Assembly (NCBI RefSeq): GCF_000300815.1
Contig: NZ_AMRX01000002.1
Span: forward strand, 1 to 64,000
DNA: 64,000 nt
Origin: Gayadomonas joobiniege G7
GTDB lineage: Bacteria > Pseudomonadota > Gammaproteobacteria > Enterobacterales > Alteromonadaceae
Reading direction: 5' to 3'
Shown: positions 1 to 8,640 of the stretch, one piece after another
Position numbering within the stretch: position 1 is the stretch's first letter
Layout: each line of letters opens with the position of its first letter
Program-made: the position numbers and the translations under genes
The notes under the pieces: model-generated
Databases searched by the model: none
What the model saw: the letters and a program-made list of their open reading frames with translations, nothing else
Told to the model about the DNA's origin: nothing

Positions 1-77
1 CATCGGCATAAAAGCTCGCACGATACTATTGCGCCTGGGCCACTGGCAATTGTGTTTGGTTGTTTTTTGGGGATTAC

Positions 78-97
78 CAGCGCCTTCGGCGGCGCTG
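78..97. terminator. possible terminator hairpin at left edge
   Basis: A 7-bp GC-rich stem (CAGCGCC/GGCGCTG) with a six-base loop lies 8 bases beyond the stop codon of the minus-strand GFA-like gene. The plus-strand side is followed by a T-rich but interrupted stretch and the minus side has no T run. It could end the GFA gene or a plus-strand gene to the left of the window. Confidence 0.3.
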
Positions 98-104
98 AAT
101 TTAT

Positions 105-503
105 TTACTCTTTGCCCGTATATAGTTCAAATACCTGTTGTCCGGTAAGTTTTTCGGTTTGGTTGCTAAAGCTGTAATATGTTGGCTTTTCGTCGATGAA
201 AATTTCGTTGGATAAATTAAAGTCTTGATCTTGAAATAGTCCTGCAGTCAATACGTACTCGTTATTTGGTTTTAAATAATAAAATAGATGAGTGCCGCAA
301 TGAGTGCAAAATGCTCGTTCGGCCCATTCAGAGGAGTCGTATCTTTTTATCGTATCGCCACTGATTGTAACATTTGATCCCGCGTGTACTGCGAACATAG
401 GGCCACCGGACCATCGTCGACACATAGCACAATGACATAATCCTAGCTCTGTTGTTGTTTCAGTTTCAATTTCTATTTTTCCACACAAACATTTACCTTT
501 CAT
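105..503 (-). CDS. GFA-family zinc-binding protein (Gfa-like)
   Basis: This 132-residue protein matches the GFA (glutathione-dependent formaldehyde-activating enzyme-like) fold. The zinc cysteines are visible as C5/C7 near the N-terminus, C23/C25/C28 in the CHCxxC motif and C66/C69 in CTHCGTH. Members are small cytosolic proteins; a few help add glutathione to formaldehyde, but most have no proven reaction. It stands alone, with an AAGGA ribosome site just before the ATG. The family assignment is firm; the substrate is unknown, so no gene symbol is given. Confidence 0.85.
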   Translation of the reverse strand: MKGKCLCGKIEIETETTTELGLCHCAMCRRWSGGPMFAVHAGSNVTISGDTIKRYDSSEWAERAFCTHCGTHLFYYLKPNNEYVLTAGLFQDQDFNLSNEIFIDEKPTYYSFSNQTEKLTGQQVFELYTGKE

Positions 504-598
504 TGTCCTTGCTCCAATTAAAAATAGATTAATTTCTATGTTGTTGAGTTAGTTTAGTAAAGAGTAATATGAGAGGCTAAAAAATAGACGTAAAAATA

Positions 599-625
599 AT
601 TGACATGACAGAGGTTGATGTCAAT
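599..625. promoter_or_regulatory. dyad, candidate enhancer site for a sigma-54 activator
   Basis: A perfect 8-bp inverted repeat, ATTGACAT and ATGTCAAT, is separated by 11 bases. Its near edge is about 105 bases upstream of the -24 element of the sigma-54-like promoter, a typical distance for an NtrC-type activator. Further TGACA/TGTCA words occur inside and just after it. The dyad is seen directly; activator binding is inferred. In PEP-CTERM systems the expected activator would be PrsR, which is not encoded here. Confidence 0.45.
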
Positions 626-729
626 AATTTTAGACAAATATTTTGATTTCTGTCAGCTTATTTTACATGTTACTAAATGTGGGGCGCGATTTTTTTATAA
701 CCTATTGATTTTTATTTGATATTTAATTG

Positions 730-744
730 TGGCCTCTATTTTGC
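730..744 (+). promoter_or_regulatory. sigma-54-type -24/-12 promoter of the PEP-CTERM gene
   Basis: The motif TGGCCTC-TATT-TTGC has the invariant GG and GC of the RpoN consensus with exactly ten bases between them, GG at 731-732 and GC at 743-744. It lies 53 bases before the ATG of the PEP-CTERM gene, which predicts a start of transcription near 755. It departs from the consensus at the positions after TGGC. RpoN-dependent PEP-CTERM expression has been described in floc-forming bacteria, so the context fits. Confidence 0.55.
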
Positions 745-797
745 TTAATAGATTTAGATTGAAGTTAATTTTTGTATGGTGTTTCAAGGGGTAAACC

Positions 798-1469
798 ATG
801 ATTAAATCTATTTGTAAGTCTTTATTTGCTGTTTCATTTTTCCTATCTTCTATTTCACATGCATCTTTACTGGTTGAACAGTATGATGACTTTTGGAGTA
901 CAGATGTAAACCAACTGATCAGCTATGCTCAAAATAATAACGCTGACAGCTTTGGCTATTACGATATCATAGATTTTACTGATGATCCCAGCGGATTTGC
1001 TGGTAACATAGCAGGTAGCAATCTATGGCCATCCGCTGGTCAGGCAGGTGTATCAGGCGTTAATCATGATCTAAATAACACCTTTTTTGCTCATATTACA
1101 GGCGACTTTTTTATCGACACGCAGGACACATATACTTTTAAAACATATAACGATGATGGCGTATTTGTTTTTGTTGACGGTAATTTAGTTATTAATGATC
1201 CGACTCTTCATGCTGAAAAACAATTCACAGGTAATATAGATTTGAATGTTGGTATGCATAGTATTGAAGTTTATTTTTTCGAAAATGGCGGTGAAGCCTC
1301 GTTAGAATTAACAGTTGCAGACACAAGTTTAGATTTTACCCACTTTGGTGATGAATCCGGTGTCACTCGACTGGCTAAGGTGCCTGAACCTGCAGGAATT
1401 GCCTTATTTGCACTTGCCCTTGTTGTTACGCTTTATCGTGGACGTAAAAGGATTTCAACCACAAAATAG
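798..1469 (+). CDS. PEP-CTERM sorted surface protein with PA14-like domain
   Basis: This 223-residue exported protein has a signal peptide (about residues 1-22, ending SHA). A PA14/fibro-slime-like beta domain follows at about 85-175, with the typical YTFKTYNDDGVFVFVDG pattern. The C-terminus is a PEP-CTERM sorting tag: VPEP at 195-198, a hydrophobic helix, then RGRKR. Such proteins are processed by an exosortase and attached or released together with exopolysaccharide; PA14 domains often bind glycans. The start is supported by AAGGGG 6-7 bases upstream. No exosortase or polysaccharide cluster lies next to it, so it is an orphan target. Its exact ligand is unknown. Confidence 0.85.
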   Translation: MIKSICKSLFAVSFFLSSISHASLLVEQYDDFWSTDVNQLISYAQNNNADSFGYYDIIDFTDDPSGFAGNIAGSNLWPSAGQAGVSGVNHDLNNTFFAHITGDFFIDTQDTYTFKTYNDDGVFVFVDGNLVINDPTLHAEKQFTGNIDLNVGMHSIEVYFFENGGEASLELTVADTSLDFTHFGDESGVTRLAKVPEPAGIALFALALVVTLYRGRKRISTTK

Positions 1470-1490
1470 GTCGTTCTAACGTATTTAATC

Positions 1491-1517
1491 ACAACGCCCG
1501 TTTAAAGCGGGCGTTGT
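1491..1517. terminator. bidirectional terminator
   Basis: A perfect 10-bp stem (ACAACGCCCG/CGGGCGTTGT) with a 7-base loop lies between two convergent genes, the PEP-CTERM gene and the DoxX-like gene. It is followed by T-rich sequence on the plus side and preceded by an A-rich run that serves the minus side. Confidence 0.85.
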
Positions 1518-1521
1518 TATT

Positions 1522-1944
1522 TTAATTAGTCGCCTTTATGGTGAATAAAGTATCCAGATCTCGCAGCAGATACAATGCCAAACAAGCTGCCCACATGGGC
1601 CATGCTGCAAAAAATAGCATGTTGTCATACGGCTCTAAGTAGCGTGGGAATGAAAATAGTGTTGAAGCCCCATGTATGATAAAAATTAAACCATAACTAA
1701 TACGTTTTTTTATACCTAATAAAAAGGCAAAAACTAAAACCGCCTGCAGCACGCCAATCGCATAAGTTAAAGTAATGCTTAAACCTTCAATCGCGTAAAA
1801 TTTCTCAAAGATCGCAATATTATGTGCGGGATTGACAAATTTGTCGGTCATCCAAACAAACATGACTATAAATACGCCAAGTCTTAGCGCCAATAAACTA
1901 ACTTGAAGTGATTTTAACTGATTTTTTGTTATGTTGGTTTCCAT
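1522..1944 (-). CDS. small four-helix membrane protein, DoxX-like
   Basis: A 140-residue integral membrane protein with about four hydrophobic helices (near residues 18-36, 55-76, 83-100 and 108-127). The layout and the short acidic C-terminal segment LLRDLDTLF resemble the DoxX/DoxD-like superfamily, whose members are often redox-linked, but I see no diagnostic motif. It is divergent from the TonB-dependent receptor across about 170 bp and could share its control region. No function is assigned. Confidence 0.55.
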   Translation of the reverse strand: METNITKNQLKSLQVSLLALRLGVFIVMFVWMTDKFVNPAHNIAIFEKFYAIEGLSITLTYAIGVLQAVLVFAFLLGIKKRISYGLIFIIHGASTLFSFPRYLEPYDNMLFFAAWPMWAACLALYLLRDLDTLFTIKATN

Positions 1945-2116
1945 ATTTAGTCCTATATTTTAAACAACTCTGAAGTAAGACCTTTTGATTTCAGATTTAA
2001 TTTCGAGGAATAAATTTTTTCTGTGGTCTGGCCATGAAATAAATCCCGTATAAGCTCGGTCATCTGATAATAAGTGGCGGTACGTCAACACATAATAATG
2101 CCCATAGGATTGCAAG

Positions 2117-4468
2117 ATGCAAAAAAAGAATAAAATTTTAGTGCTCTCAGCGTTGTCGTTTTGGATATCAGTTTCAGTTCAGGCACAATCAAAAAATGAT
2201 ACTTCCGAGCTCGAAGTTATTGAGGTATACGGCAGTGCAAGCTCGGCTTTAATTAATCAAAAAGATGCAGTTGTCGATGGCCCTTTCGGAGCCAATCTAA
2301 ATGCACTGGAAATCCCAAGAGCCTTAACAAGTTTAAGCAGCGAAACCATGTCACAGCTAAATATCACTGATTTACATGATGTTTTAGCCGTTACTCCAAA
2401 TAGTTATTCTGCGAGTGGTTTTGGTAACCCTAGTTTGCCAAGCCTCCGAGGGCAGCTAGGAGATCTTTTTCAAGATGGCATGCGCCGTCAAGCGGGCAAT
2501 AATGGTTTTGGAGTCCCTATTTCGTTTAATGCTATTGAGCAATTAGACATTGTTAAAGGACCAGCCCCCGTTCTATTAGGTACAACCCAACGCAACGGTG
2601 GTTTTGTTAACCTGATATCTAAAAAGGCACATTTGAACCAGTCGTTTGGTCAATTTAATTTTACCGCCGCTCGCTGGGATCAATATACAGCCCAGCTGGA
2701 TTATAGTCATGCTTTTATGCCAGGTGAGCAAGCTTTACGGGTGAGTTACGAACATCAAGATAAAGGCAGCTTCTACGACCATAGTGCATTTTATAGTAAT
2801 AGTTTTTATATAGCTTATGCCAACCAACTGGATGCAGATACGATTTGGAATTTAAACTTTGAATATTATGATGTTGATTATACTGATAACGCAGGGATTA
2901 ACCGCCCGACCCAAAAGCTAATTGACGATGGGCTCTATATTCAAGGTCAAGGTCGCCAAAGCAATGGCAGCTTGGTCCCAGGCGCAGGTGCAGTCATATC
3001 GCCAACAGGCATAGTTAAAATTGCACGGGATAATGTTTATACTCATCCTGATGACATTAATGATGCGAGTACTTACTTACTACATAGTGACTATAAAACT
3101 GTATTGGAAAATGGGCTTGCGTTTAGAAATTTAAGTTACTTTCAGTATCTGACGCGCGAAGAAATAGCGAACAATAGCTTTGTTGAAATTATTGATGCCG
3201 CTTATACATTTGAAAACAGAAGCGAAATAGACTGGCTTTGGGATGATAAAAATACCTCTACTTTTGCATTAGATATACGCTATAACGATGTTTTAGGTTA
3301 TAGCCAGTTTACAACTGAAGCAGATAACCCAGTTGATCTAACGGGGCCTTTGTCAAATCGTGAAATAGCTTTAACGGAAACACAAATAAACCGCCTCATA
3401 CAACTTCGTCCGGGCGTCTATGTGTCGCCCGGTGGGCAGTACGATTTGGATAATGATGGTAGTGGCGACTTTTCTTTGTCGGACACAACGGATTCGCGCA
3501 GCTTGCAGATCGGCCTTGTTTGGCAGCATCAAAGCCGCCTAAGCGAGAAATTAAAGTTAGATCTGGGTTATCGCAGTGACTTTTATGATGTGGATGCAAA
3601 AGATCCTATCGCACCGGACGGTGCATCGGCAGTCAGTGATTCAACTCAAGAGTGGTTACAGTCTTATCAGGCTAGCCTGAGCTATCAAATATCTCAATCT
3701 TTTAATAGCTACCTCAGTTATAGCCATAACGACTCTACCTCAAATAGTATGGCGGGCGGTCATTCATTAGGGGCTGATAACCTCATCAGCCGACAAAACT
3801 TTGCTACCGAAAACGAGCTATTTGAGGTTGGTTTTAAATATGCCCCAGAAAATACAAACTGGTATTTAGATGCGGCTTTGTTTGAGCAAACGCGTAGTTT
3901 AAGAAACCGTGATGGCAGCAATACTGGCATTATTACTCAAGGCGCGGAGGCACAGCTTTGGTATACCCATGAGAACTATTGGTTTAACTTAAGCTACAGT
4001 TATTTAGATGCGCGTTACGATGACTCAACGTCTGCGCAAGGGACTCGCCAAGTTGCCGATGCGTTCGACAACTCTCGCCCCGATATTATCCAAGGGACTA
4101 GTCAAGGCTCCCCCGCGTATACGGTTTTTGCTGCATCTAATAACAAGGTTCAAGGATTGCCACCCCAGATGCTTGGCTTAAATGGAGGATATTGGGTGAC
4201 TGACAACTGGCAAGTCGGTGCGTCAGCTGTCTATACTAAATCCTATCCACTCGATTATCTTGCAACTGTACAGATACGCGATCAACATAGCTTAAACCTT
4301 AATTCTCAGTACAAAATTACCGCGCAGTCCAGTGTTCGTGTGGATGTTATCAATGCAACAGATCAAGATAATTGGCAACCGGTTTTTGAAGGTGGATATT
4401 TTGGCGCAACTTTAGTGATGCCGAATGAACCTGTACACGCCAAAATCAGCTATCAACATATATTTTAA
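2117..4468 (+). CDS. TonB-dependent outer membrane receptor
   Basis: A 783-residue outer-membrane receptor of the ferrisiderophore type. It has a signal peptide (about 1-23), a plug domain (about 45-165, with the IEQLDIVKGPAPVLLG pattern) and a long aromatic-rich beta-barrel ending in phenylalanine (SYQHIF). It imports a scarce ligand using TonB energy. The next gene starts 20 bases downstream, so it is probably the first gene of a transport operon with an ABC importer (YnjBCD-like). The ligand cannot be read from sequence; a metal chelate or vitamin-like molecule is a guess. I did not find a clear Fur box or riboswitch in the 172 bases upstream. Confidence 0.88.
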   Translation: MQKKNKILVLSALSFWISVSVQAQSKNDTSELEVIEVYGSASSALINQKDAVVDGPFGANLNALEIPRALTSLSSETMSQLNITDLHDVLAVTPNSYSASGFGNPSLPSLRGQLGDLFQDGMRRQAGNNGFGVPISFNAIEQLDIVKGPAPVLLGTTQRNGGFVNLISKKAHLNQSFGQFNFTAARWDQYTAQLDYSHAFMPGEQALRVSYEHQDKGSFYDHSAFYSNSFYIAYANQLDADTIWNLNFEYYDVDYTDNAGINRPTQKLIDDGLYIQGQGRQSNGSLVPGAGAVISPTGIVKIARDNVYTHPDDINDASTYLLHSDYKTVLENGLAFRNLSYFQYLTREEIANNSFVEIIDAAYTFENRSEIDWLWDDKNTSTFALDIRYNDVLGYSQFTTEADNPVDLTGPLSNREIALTETQINRLIQLRPGVYVSPGGQYDLDNDGSGDFSLSDTTDSRSLQIGLVWQHQSRLSEKLKLDLGYRSDFYDVDAKDPIAPDGASAVSDSTQEWLQSYQASLSYQISQSFNSYLSYSHNDSTSNSMAGGHSLGADNLISRQNFATENELFEVGFKYAPENTNWYLDAALFEQTRSLRNRDGSNTGIITQGAEAQLWYTHENYWFNLSYSYLDARYDDSTSAQGTRQVADAFDNSRPDIIQGTSQGSPAYTVFAASNNKVQGLPPQMLGLNGGYWVTDNWQVGASAVYTKSYPLDYLATVQIRDQHSLNLNSQYKITAQSSVRVDVINATDQDNWQPVFEGGYFGATLVMPNEPVHAKISYQHIF

Positions 4469-4488
4469 CCAATACACAAGAGCCCGAT

Positions 4489-6642
4489 ATGCTTAAAAAA
4501 CTTTTTTTAATTTTACTCATAGCCGTTGCTGTATTTTGCTTCTTCCACTTTGACTTGCATACACTATTGACCCTAGATGGCTTAAAATCATCTATGGCTG
4601 AGTTTGATCAGTACAAAGCGCAAAATCCAATTTTAATTACCGCCGGTTTTTTCTTATTTTATGTATTGGTGACGGCACTTTCCCTTCCAGGAGCCGCCAT
4701 ATTAACCCTTGCCGCTGGTGCTCTATTTGGTTTATTAGAAGGGTTAATTATTGTCTCTTTTGCCAGCAGCATAGGTGCTTTATTGGCGTTTTTGGTCGCT
4801 CGGTTTATTTTAAGAGATACGGTTAAAAGCAAATTCCCAGAAAAACTTAAAGCAATCGACAACGGGGTGCAAAAAGAAGGTGCGTTTTATTTATTTACGC
4901 TACGACTGGTCCCTGTTTTTCCATTCTTTTTAATCAACTTGTTAATGGGGGTTACCGCAATACGTAGCTGGACCTTCTATTGGGTCAGTCAGCTAGGCAT
5001 GTTGGCGGGCACAGTTGTTTATGTTAACGCGGGTACACAACTGGCCAATTTAGACAGTTTATCTGGTATTTTATCGCCTAACCTTATTTTATCATTTGTT
5101 TTATTGGGCATTTTTCCTTGGATCGCAAAAGCCATTTTCAGCTTTGTTCAGCGTAAAAAAGTGTATGCAGGTTATAAAAAACCAGCCAAATTTGACCGTA
5201 ATTTAATTGTGATAGGTGCAGGTGCTGGCGGTTTGGTCAGTAGTTATATTGCGGCAGCCGTTAAAGCTAAAGTCACCTTGGTTGAAGCCGGTGAAATGGG
5301 GGGAGACTGTTTAAATTATGGCTGTGTGCCCAGTAAAGCTATTATCAAATCTGCCAAATTGGCTTATCAGCAAAAACATGCAGACAAATATGGTTTAACA
5401 CCAACGGACGCAGCCTTCTCATTTAAAAAGGTAATGCAAAGAGTTCATCAGGTGATTGCTGATATCGCACCGCATGATAGTGTTGAACGCTATACCAAGT
5501 TAGGGGTTGAGGTTAAAAAAGGCTATGCCAAAATGCTGGACCCTTGGACGGTAGAAATCAGCTTAAATGATGGTGGTAAAGAGGTTTTAACCAGTAAAAA
5601 CATTGTTATTGCAACAGGCGCGAGACCTTTTGTGCCACCATTACCGGGTTTAGAAGAAGTTGGTTATGTGACCTCGGATACCTTGTGGCAAAAGTATGCT
5701 GATTTAGAGAGCGTACCAAAGCGCCTTGTGGTATTAGGTGGTGGCCCTATCGGCTGTGAATTGGCGCAAGCATTTGCTCGGCTTGGCAGTGAGGTTAGCC
5801 AAGTAGAAATGGCCGACCGTATTATGTTGCGTGAAGATCCTGAAGTCTCTGAGTTTGCGACTGAGACGTTAAAAAAATCCGGCGTTAATATTTTAACAGG
5901 CCATAAAGCTAAATCTTGCCGTCTTGAAAATGGCACCAAATTGATCACCTTAGAAACGTCGAAAGGTGAAAAAGAAATAGAGTTTGACTCATTAATATGT
6001 GCGGTAGGGCGCTCTGCTCGTTTAGAAGGTTTTGGCTTAAAAGAATTGGGGATAGAAACAGGTCGCACTATTCATACCAACGAATATTTGCAAACTAAGT
6101 ATCCAAATATTTATGCGGTGGGCGATGTCGTCGGGCCTTATCAGTTTACTCATGTCGCAGGCCACCAAGCTTGGTATGCGGCAGTGAATGCTTTATTTGG
6201 GCGTTTTAAAAAGTTTAAAGTGGACTATCGTGTGATCCCTTGGACAACTTTTATCGACCCCGAAGTTGCCAGAGTGGGTTTAAACGAAACCGAAGCAAAA
6301 GAAAAAGGAATAGAGTACGAGGTGACTCGTTTTGAATTGGCCGAGCTGGATAGAGCAATAGCTGATAGTGCAACTGCAGGTTTTATTAAAATATTAACAC
6401 CTCCTGGAAAAGATAAAATACTGGGTGTGACTTTAGTCAGTGAATATGGCGGAGATATTTTGGCTGAATTTGTGCTCGCAATGAAACATGGTCTTGGGTT
6501 AAACAAAATATTGGGCACAATTCACGCATATCCAACTTGGGCTGAAATTAACAAGTATGCAGCAGGGGAGTGGAAAAGAGCCAATGCACCCGAAAAGCTG
6601 CTCACTTGGGTTGAAAAATATCACAACTGGGTGCGCCGATAA
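4489..6642 (+). CDS. TVP38/VTT membrane domain fused to flavin disulfide reductase
   Basis: A 717-residue fusion. Residues 1 to about 220 form a VTT/TVP38-DedA-type membrane domain with several helices. Residues from about 228 onward are a pyridine-nucleotide disulfide oxidoreductase of the mercuric reductase/lipoamide dehydrogenase class: GxGxxG near 243, the redox-active pair C274/C279 (GGDCLNYGC), an NADH-binding glycine motif (VVLGGGPIGCE) and the C-terminal dimer motif HAYPTW near 678. There is no HMA metal-binding domain or C-terminal cysteine pair of classical MerA. It probably passes electrons at the inner face of the membrane. It sits 20 bases after the TonB receptor and overlaps the DUF547 gene by one base. 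Confidence 0.85.
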   Translation: MLKKLFLILLIAVAVFCFFHFDLHTLLTLDGLKSSMAEFDQYKAQNPILITAGFFLFYVLVTALSLPGAAILTLAAGALFGLLEGLIIVSFASSIGALLAFLVARFILRDTVKSKFPEKLKAIDNGVQKEGAFYLFTLRLVPVFPFFLINLLMGVTAIRSWTFYWVSQLGMLAGTVVYVNAGTQLANLDSLSGILSPNLILSFVLLGIFPWIAKAIFSFVQRKKVYAGYKKPAKFDRNLIVIGAGAGGLVSSYIAAAVKAKVTLVEAGEMGGDCLNYGCVPSKAIIKSAKLAYQQKHADKYGLTPTDAAFSFKKVMQRVHQVIADIAPHDSVERYTKLGVEVKKGYAKMLDPWTVEISLNDGGKEVLTSKNIVIATGARPFVPPLPGLEEVGYVTSDTLWQKYADLESVPKRLVVLGGGPIGCELAQAFARLGSEVSQVEMADRIMLREDPEVSEFATETLKKSGVNILTGHKAKSCRLENGTKLITLETSKGEKEIEFDSLICAVGRSARLEGFGLKELGIETGRTIHTNEYLQTKYPNIYAVGDVVGPYQFTHVAGHQAWYAAVNALFGRFKKFKVDYRVIPWTTFIDPEVARVGLNETEAKEKGIEYEVTRFELAELDRAIADSATAGFIKILTPPGKDKILGVTLVSEYGGDILAEFVLAMKHGLGLNKILGTIHAYPTWAEINKYAAGEWKRANAPEKLLTWVEKYHNWVRR

Positions 6643-7451
6643 TGCAGAAAAAATTTATCCTTATACTAAGTTTTATGCTCACCTTAGCGACTCAAAGTGC
6701 TGTTTTTGCGGGTGATAATATTCATAGGCTTTGGGACCAGGTGTTAACCGAAAATGTGATAACTTTGCCTGGTGGGCATGCCACTCAGTTTGACTATCAA
6801 GCGGTTAAGAAAAACCCCAAACAGTTAACTGATTATTTAGCTGCTTTATCCGCCATTAAAAAATCTGATTTTGATCGTTGGGGCAAAGATAAGCGTCTAG
6901 CGTTTTTAATTAATGCTTATAATGCCTTTACCGTAAAATGGATTATTGACCACTACCCAATAGATTCAATTAAAGATACCGGCAGCTTTTTTTCTTCACC
7001 TTGGTCAAAAAAGTTTATCTCTTTGTTTGGGCAAAAAGTCAGCTTAGATACGATTGAGCATGACTGGATCCGAGGCAGCGGAAAATTTAACGATCCTAGA
7101 ATTCATTTTGCCGTTAATTGCGCCAGCGTTGGCTGTCCTGCGCTGCGCGAAGAAGCTTATACGGCGGACAAATTAGCGCAGCAGCTGGCAGCGCAAGCGA
7201 CACGTTTCATGTCTGATCGCTCGAGAAATTATGCGGATAAGGATGTAATATATCTATCTGCTATATTTGATTGGTACGAAGAAGACTTCGAGCAAGGCTG
7301 GTATTCAATAGCTAGCCTTTATCAATTTGTTTTAAAACATAAAAAAGATCTTTCTTTAAATCAAAAACAAACTCAGCAGGTGGTAGATGAGTCTGCCGAG
7401 ATAGATTTTTTAGAATACGATTGGTCCTTAAATGATATCAAATCGAGATAA
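6642..7451 (+). CDS. exported DUF547 protein
   Basis: This 269-residue protein starts with a signal peptide (about 1-23) and carries the DUF547 domain. Its hallmark motifs are the early AFLINAYNAF helix and the NCASVGCPALR cysteine motif near 157-167. The biochemical role of DUF547 is not established; the pair of cysteines and export suggest a periplasmic redox or thiol function, which is inference. The ATG overlaps the stop of the upstream reductase by one base and its end overlaps the solute-binding protein gene by 20 bases, so it is translationally coupled within the operon. Confidence 0.85.
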   Translation: MQKKFILILSFMLTLATQSAVFAGDNIHRLWDQVLTENVITLPGGHATQFDYQAVKKNPKQLTDYLAALSAIKKSDFDRWGKDKRLAFLINAYNAFTVKWIIDHYPIDSIKDTGSFFSSPWSKKFISLFGQKVSLDTIEHDWIRGSGKFNDPRIHFAVNCASVGCPALREEAYTADKLAQQLAAQATRFMSDRSRNYADKDVIYLSAIFDWYEEDFEQGWYSIASLYQFVLKHKKDLSLNQKQTQQVVDESAEIDFLEYDWSLNDIKSR

Positions 7452-8640
7452 TTTAACGCTAAGCTCAGTTGTTAATGGTTTGATATTTGCCCTGTATGTC
7501 ATTTTGCATGCAGCGGCTTTTGCTGAGCAGACCGTTTATTTTTATGCTTGGGGAGGGAGCCCTCAGGTAAATCAGTATTTGCAATGGGCCAAACAAGAGT
7601 TGGCGACCGAAAAAGGTATTCATTTGCAACATGTAAAATTAGCAGATACCAGTGATGCAGTCAGCCGTATCCTTGCCGAAAAAGCAGCTGGTAACCTGCA
7701 AAGTGGAAGCGTTGATTTATTGTGGGTTAATGGTGAGAATTTTGCTTCTATGCTCAAGCATAATTTATTAGCTGAACCCTGGGTAGATCAGCTAAAAAAC
7801 TTTAGCTTAACTCGTCCAGAGAAAAACCCTGCAGTATTAAAAGACTTTGGTATTGCGACCGAGAAGAGAGAGGCGCCATGGGGGAAAGCGGCCCTCGTTT
7901 TTTATTATCACAGCGGGCGGGTAAACCAGCCACCAAAACAACTATCTCAGCTAATCCCTTGGTTAAAAAAATATCCCGCTCGTTTTACCTATCCAAGACC
8001 GCCCGATTTTTATGCAACAAGCTTTTTAAAATATGCGATCAGCGTATTAAATGAGCATCAAGCGGACTCAATCAAACAACAGCTATATCAGCCGGTAACT
8101 GAAAAAAGCTTTAACATATTAGCCGCGCCTCTATGGCATTTTTTAGATGAGCTGCATCCACTTTTGTGGCGGCAAGGCCGTTATTTTCCATCCAGCGGCG
8201 CACAAATGCAGCGGTTAGTAGATGATCAAGCCATCTATCTTTCATATACTTTCACCGCAGCCGAAGTGCCTGCTGCAGTGTCACAATATAACTTGCCCCC
8301 TCAAATTAGAACCTATGCTATGCAAGACGGAAGTTTAAGCAACATTCATTTTGTGGCTATTCCGTTTAACGCTAAGCATAAAACAGCTGCTAAGCAGGTC
8401 GCTGATTTTTTACTATCACCAAAAGCACAAGCAAAAAAACAACAGATAGAGGTGTGGGGCGATCAAACTGTGCTGGATATGAGTGCACTAAACAATAGTC
8501 AAAGGGCGATGTTCAATACCCTTCAAAGACACCCCTCAGCATTGCCCGCAAATACAGAGTTTAAACTTTTAAGCGAGTTGCACCCCAGTTGGGTAGACAA
8601 GCTCAATTCAGCTTGGTTACAACGTTACGGGGTGTTTTAG
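7432..8640 (+). CDS. ynjB: YnjB-like ABC solute-binding protein
   Basis: A 402-residue periplasmic binding protein related to E. coli YnjB. The signal peptide ends near residue 31 (AAAFA), and the mature part opens with VYFYAWGGSPQVNQYLQWA, a typical strand-helix of the extracellular solute-binding fold for thiamine, spermidine or iron-like ligands. The ligand is unknown even for E. coli. It lies directly before its permease and ATPase and overlaps the DUF547 gene by 20 bases. The symbol is by homology of the whole ynjBCD-F order. Confidence 0.82.
   Translation: MISNRDNLTLSSVVNGLIFALYVILHAAAFAEQTVYFYAWGGSPQVNQYLQWAKQELATEKGIHLQHVKLADTSDAVSRILAEKAAGNLQSGSVDLLWVNGENFASMLKHNLLAEPWVDQLKNFSLTRPEKNPAVLKDFGIATEKREAPWGKAALVFYYHSGRVNQPPKQLSQLIPWLKKYPARFTYPRPPDFYATSFLKYAISVLNEHQADSIKQQLYQPVTEKSFNILAAPLWHFLDELHPLLWRQGRYFPSSGAQMQRLVDDQAIYLSYTFTAAEVPAAVSQYNLPPQIRTYAMQDGSLSNIHFVAIPFNAKHKTAAKQVADFLLSPKAQAKKQQIEVWGDQTVLDMSALNNSQRAMFNTLQRHPSALPANTEFKLLSELHPSWVDKLNSAWLQRYGVF

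Noticed and set aside
1-177. A plus-strand frame open from the left edge, ending at 175-177, with a hydrophobic stretch
   Set aside because: It would overlap the well-supported GFA gene by about 70 bases and shows no family motif; it is probably chance, though the end of a gene outside the window cannot be excluded.
2000-2116. TPP riboswitch or Fur box before the TonB-dependent receptor
   Set aside because: No conserved riboswitch core and only a partial GATAAT-type match were seen, so neither can be claimed.
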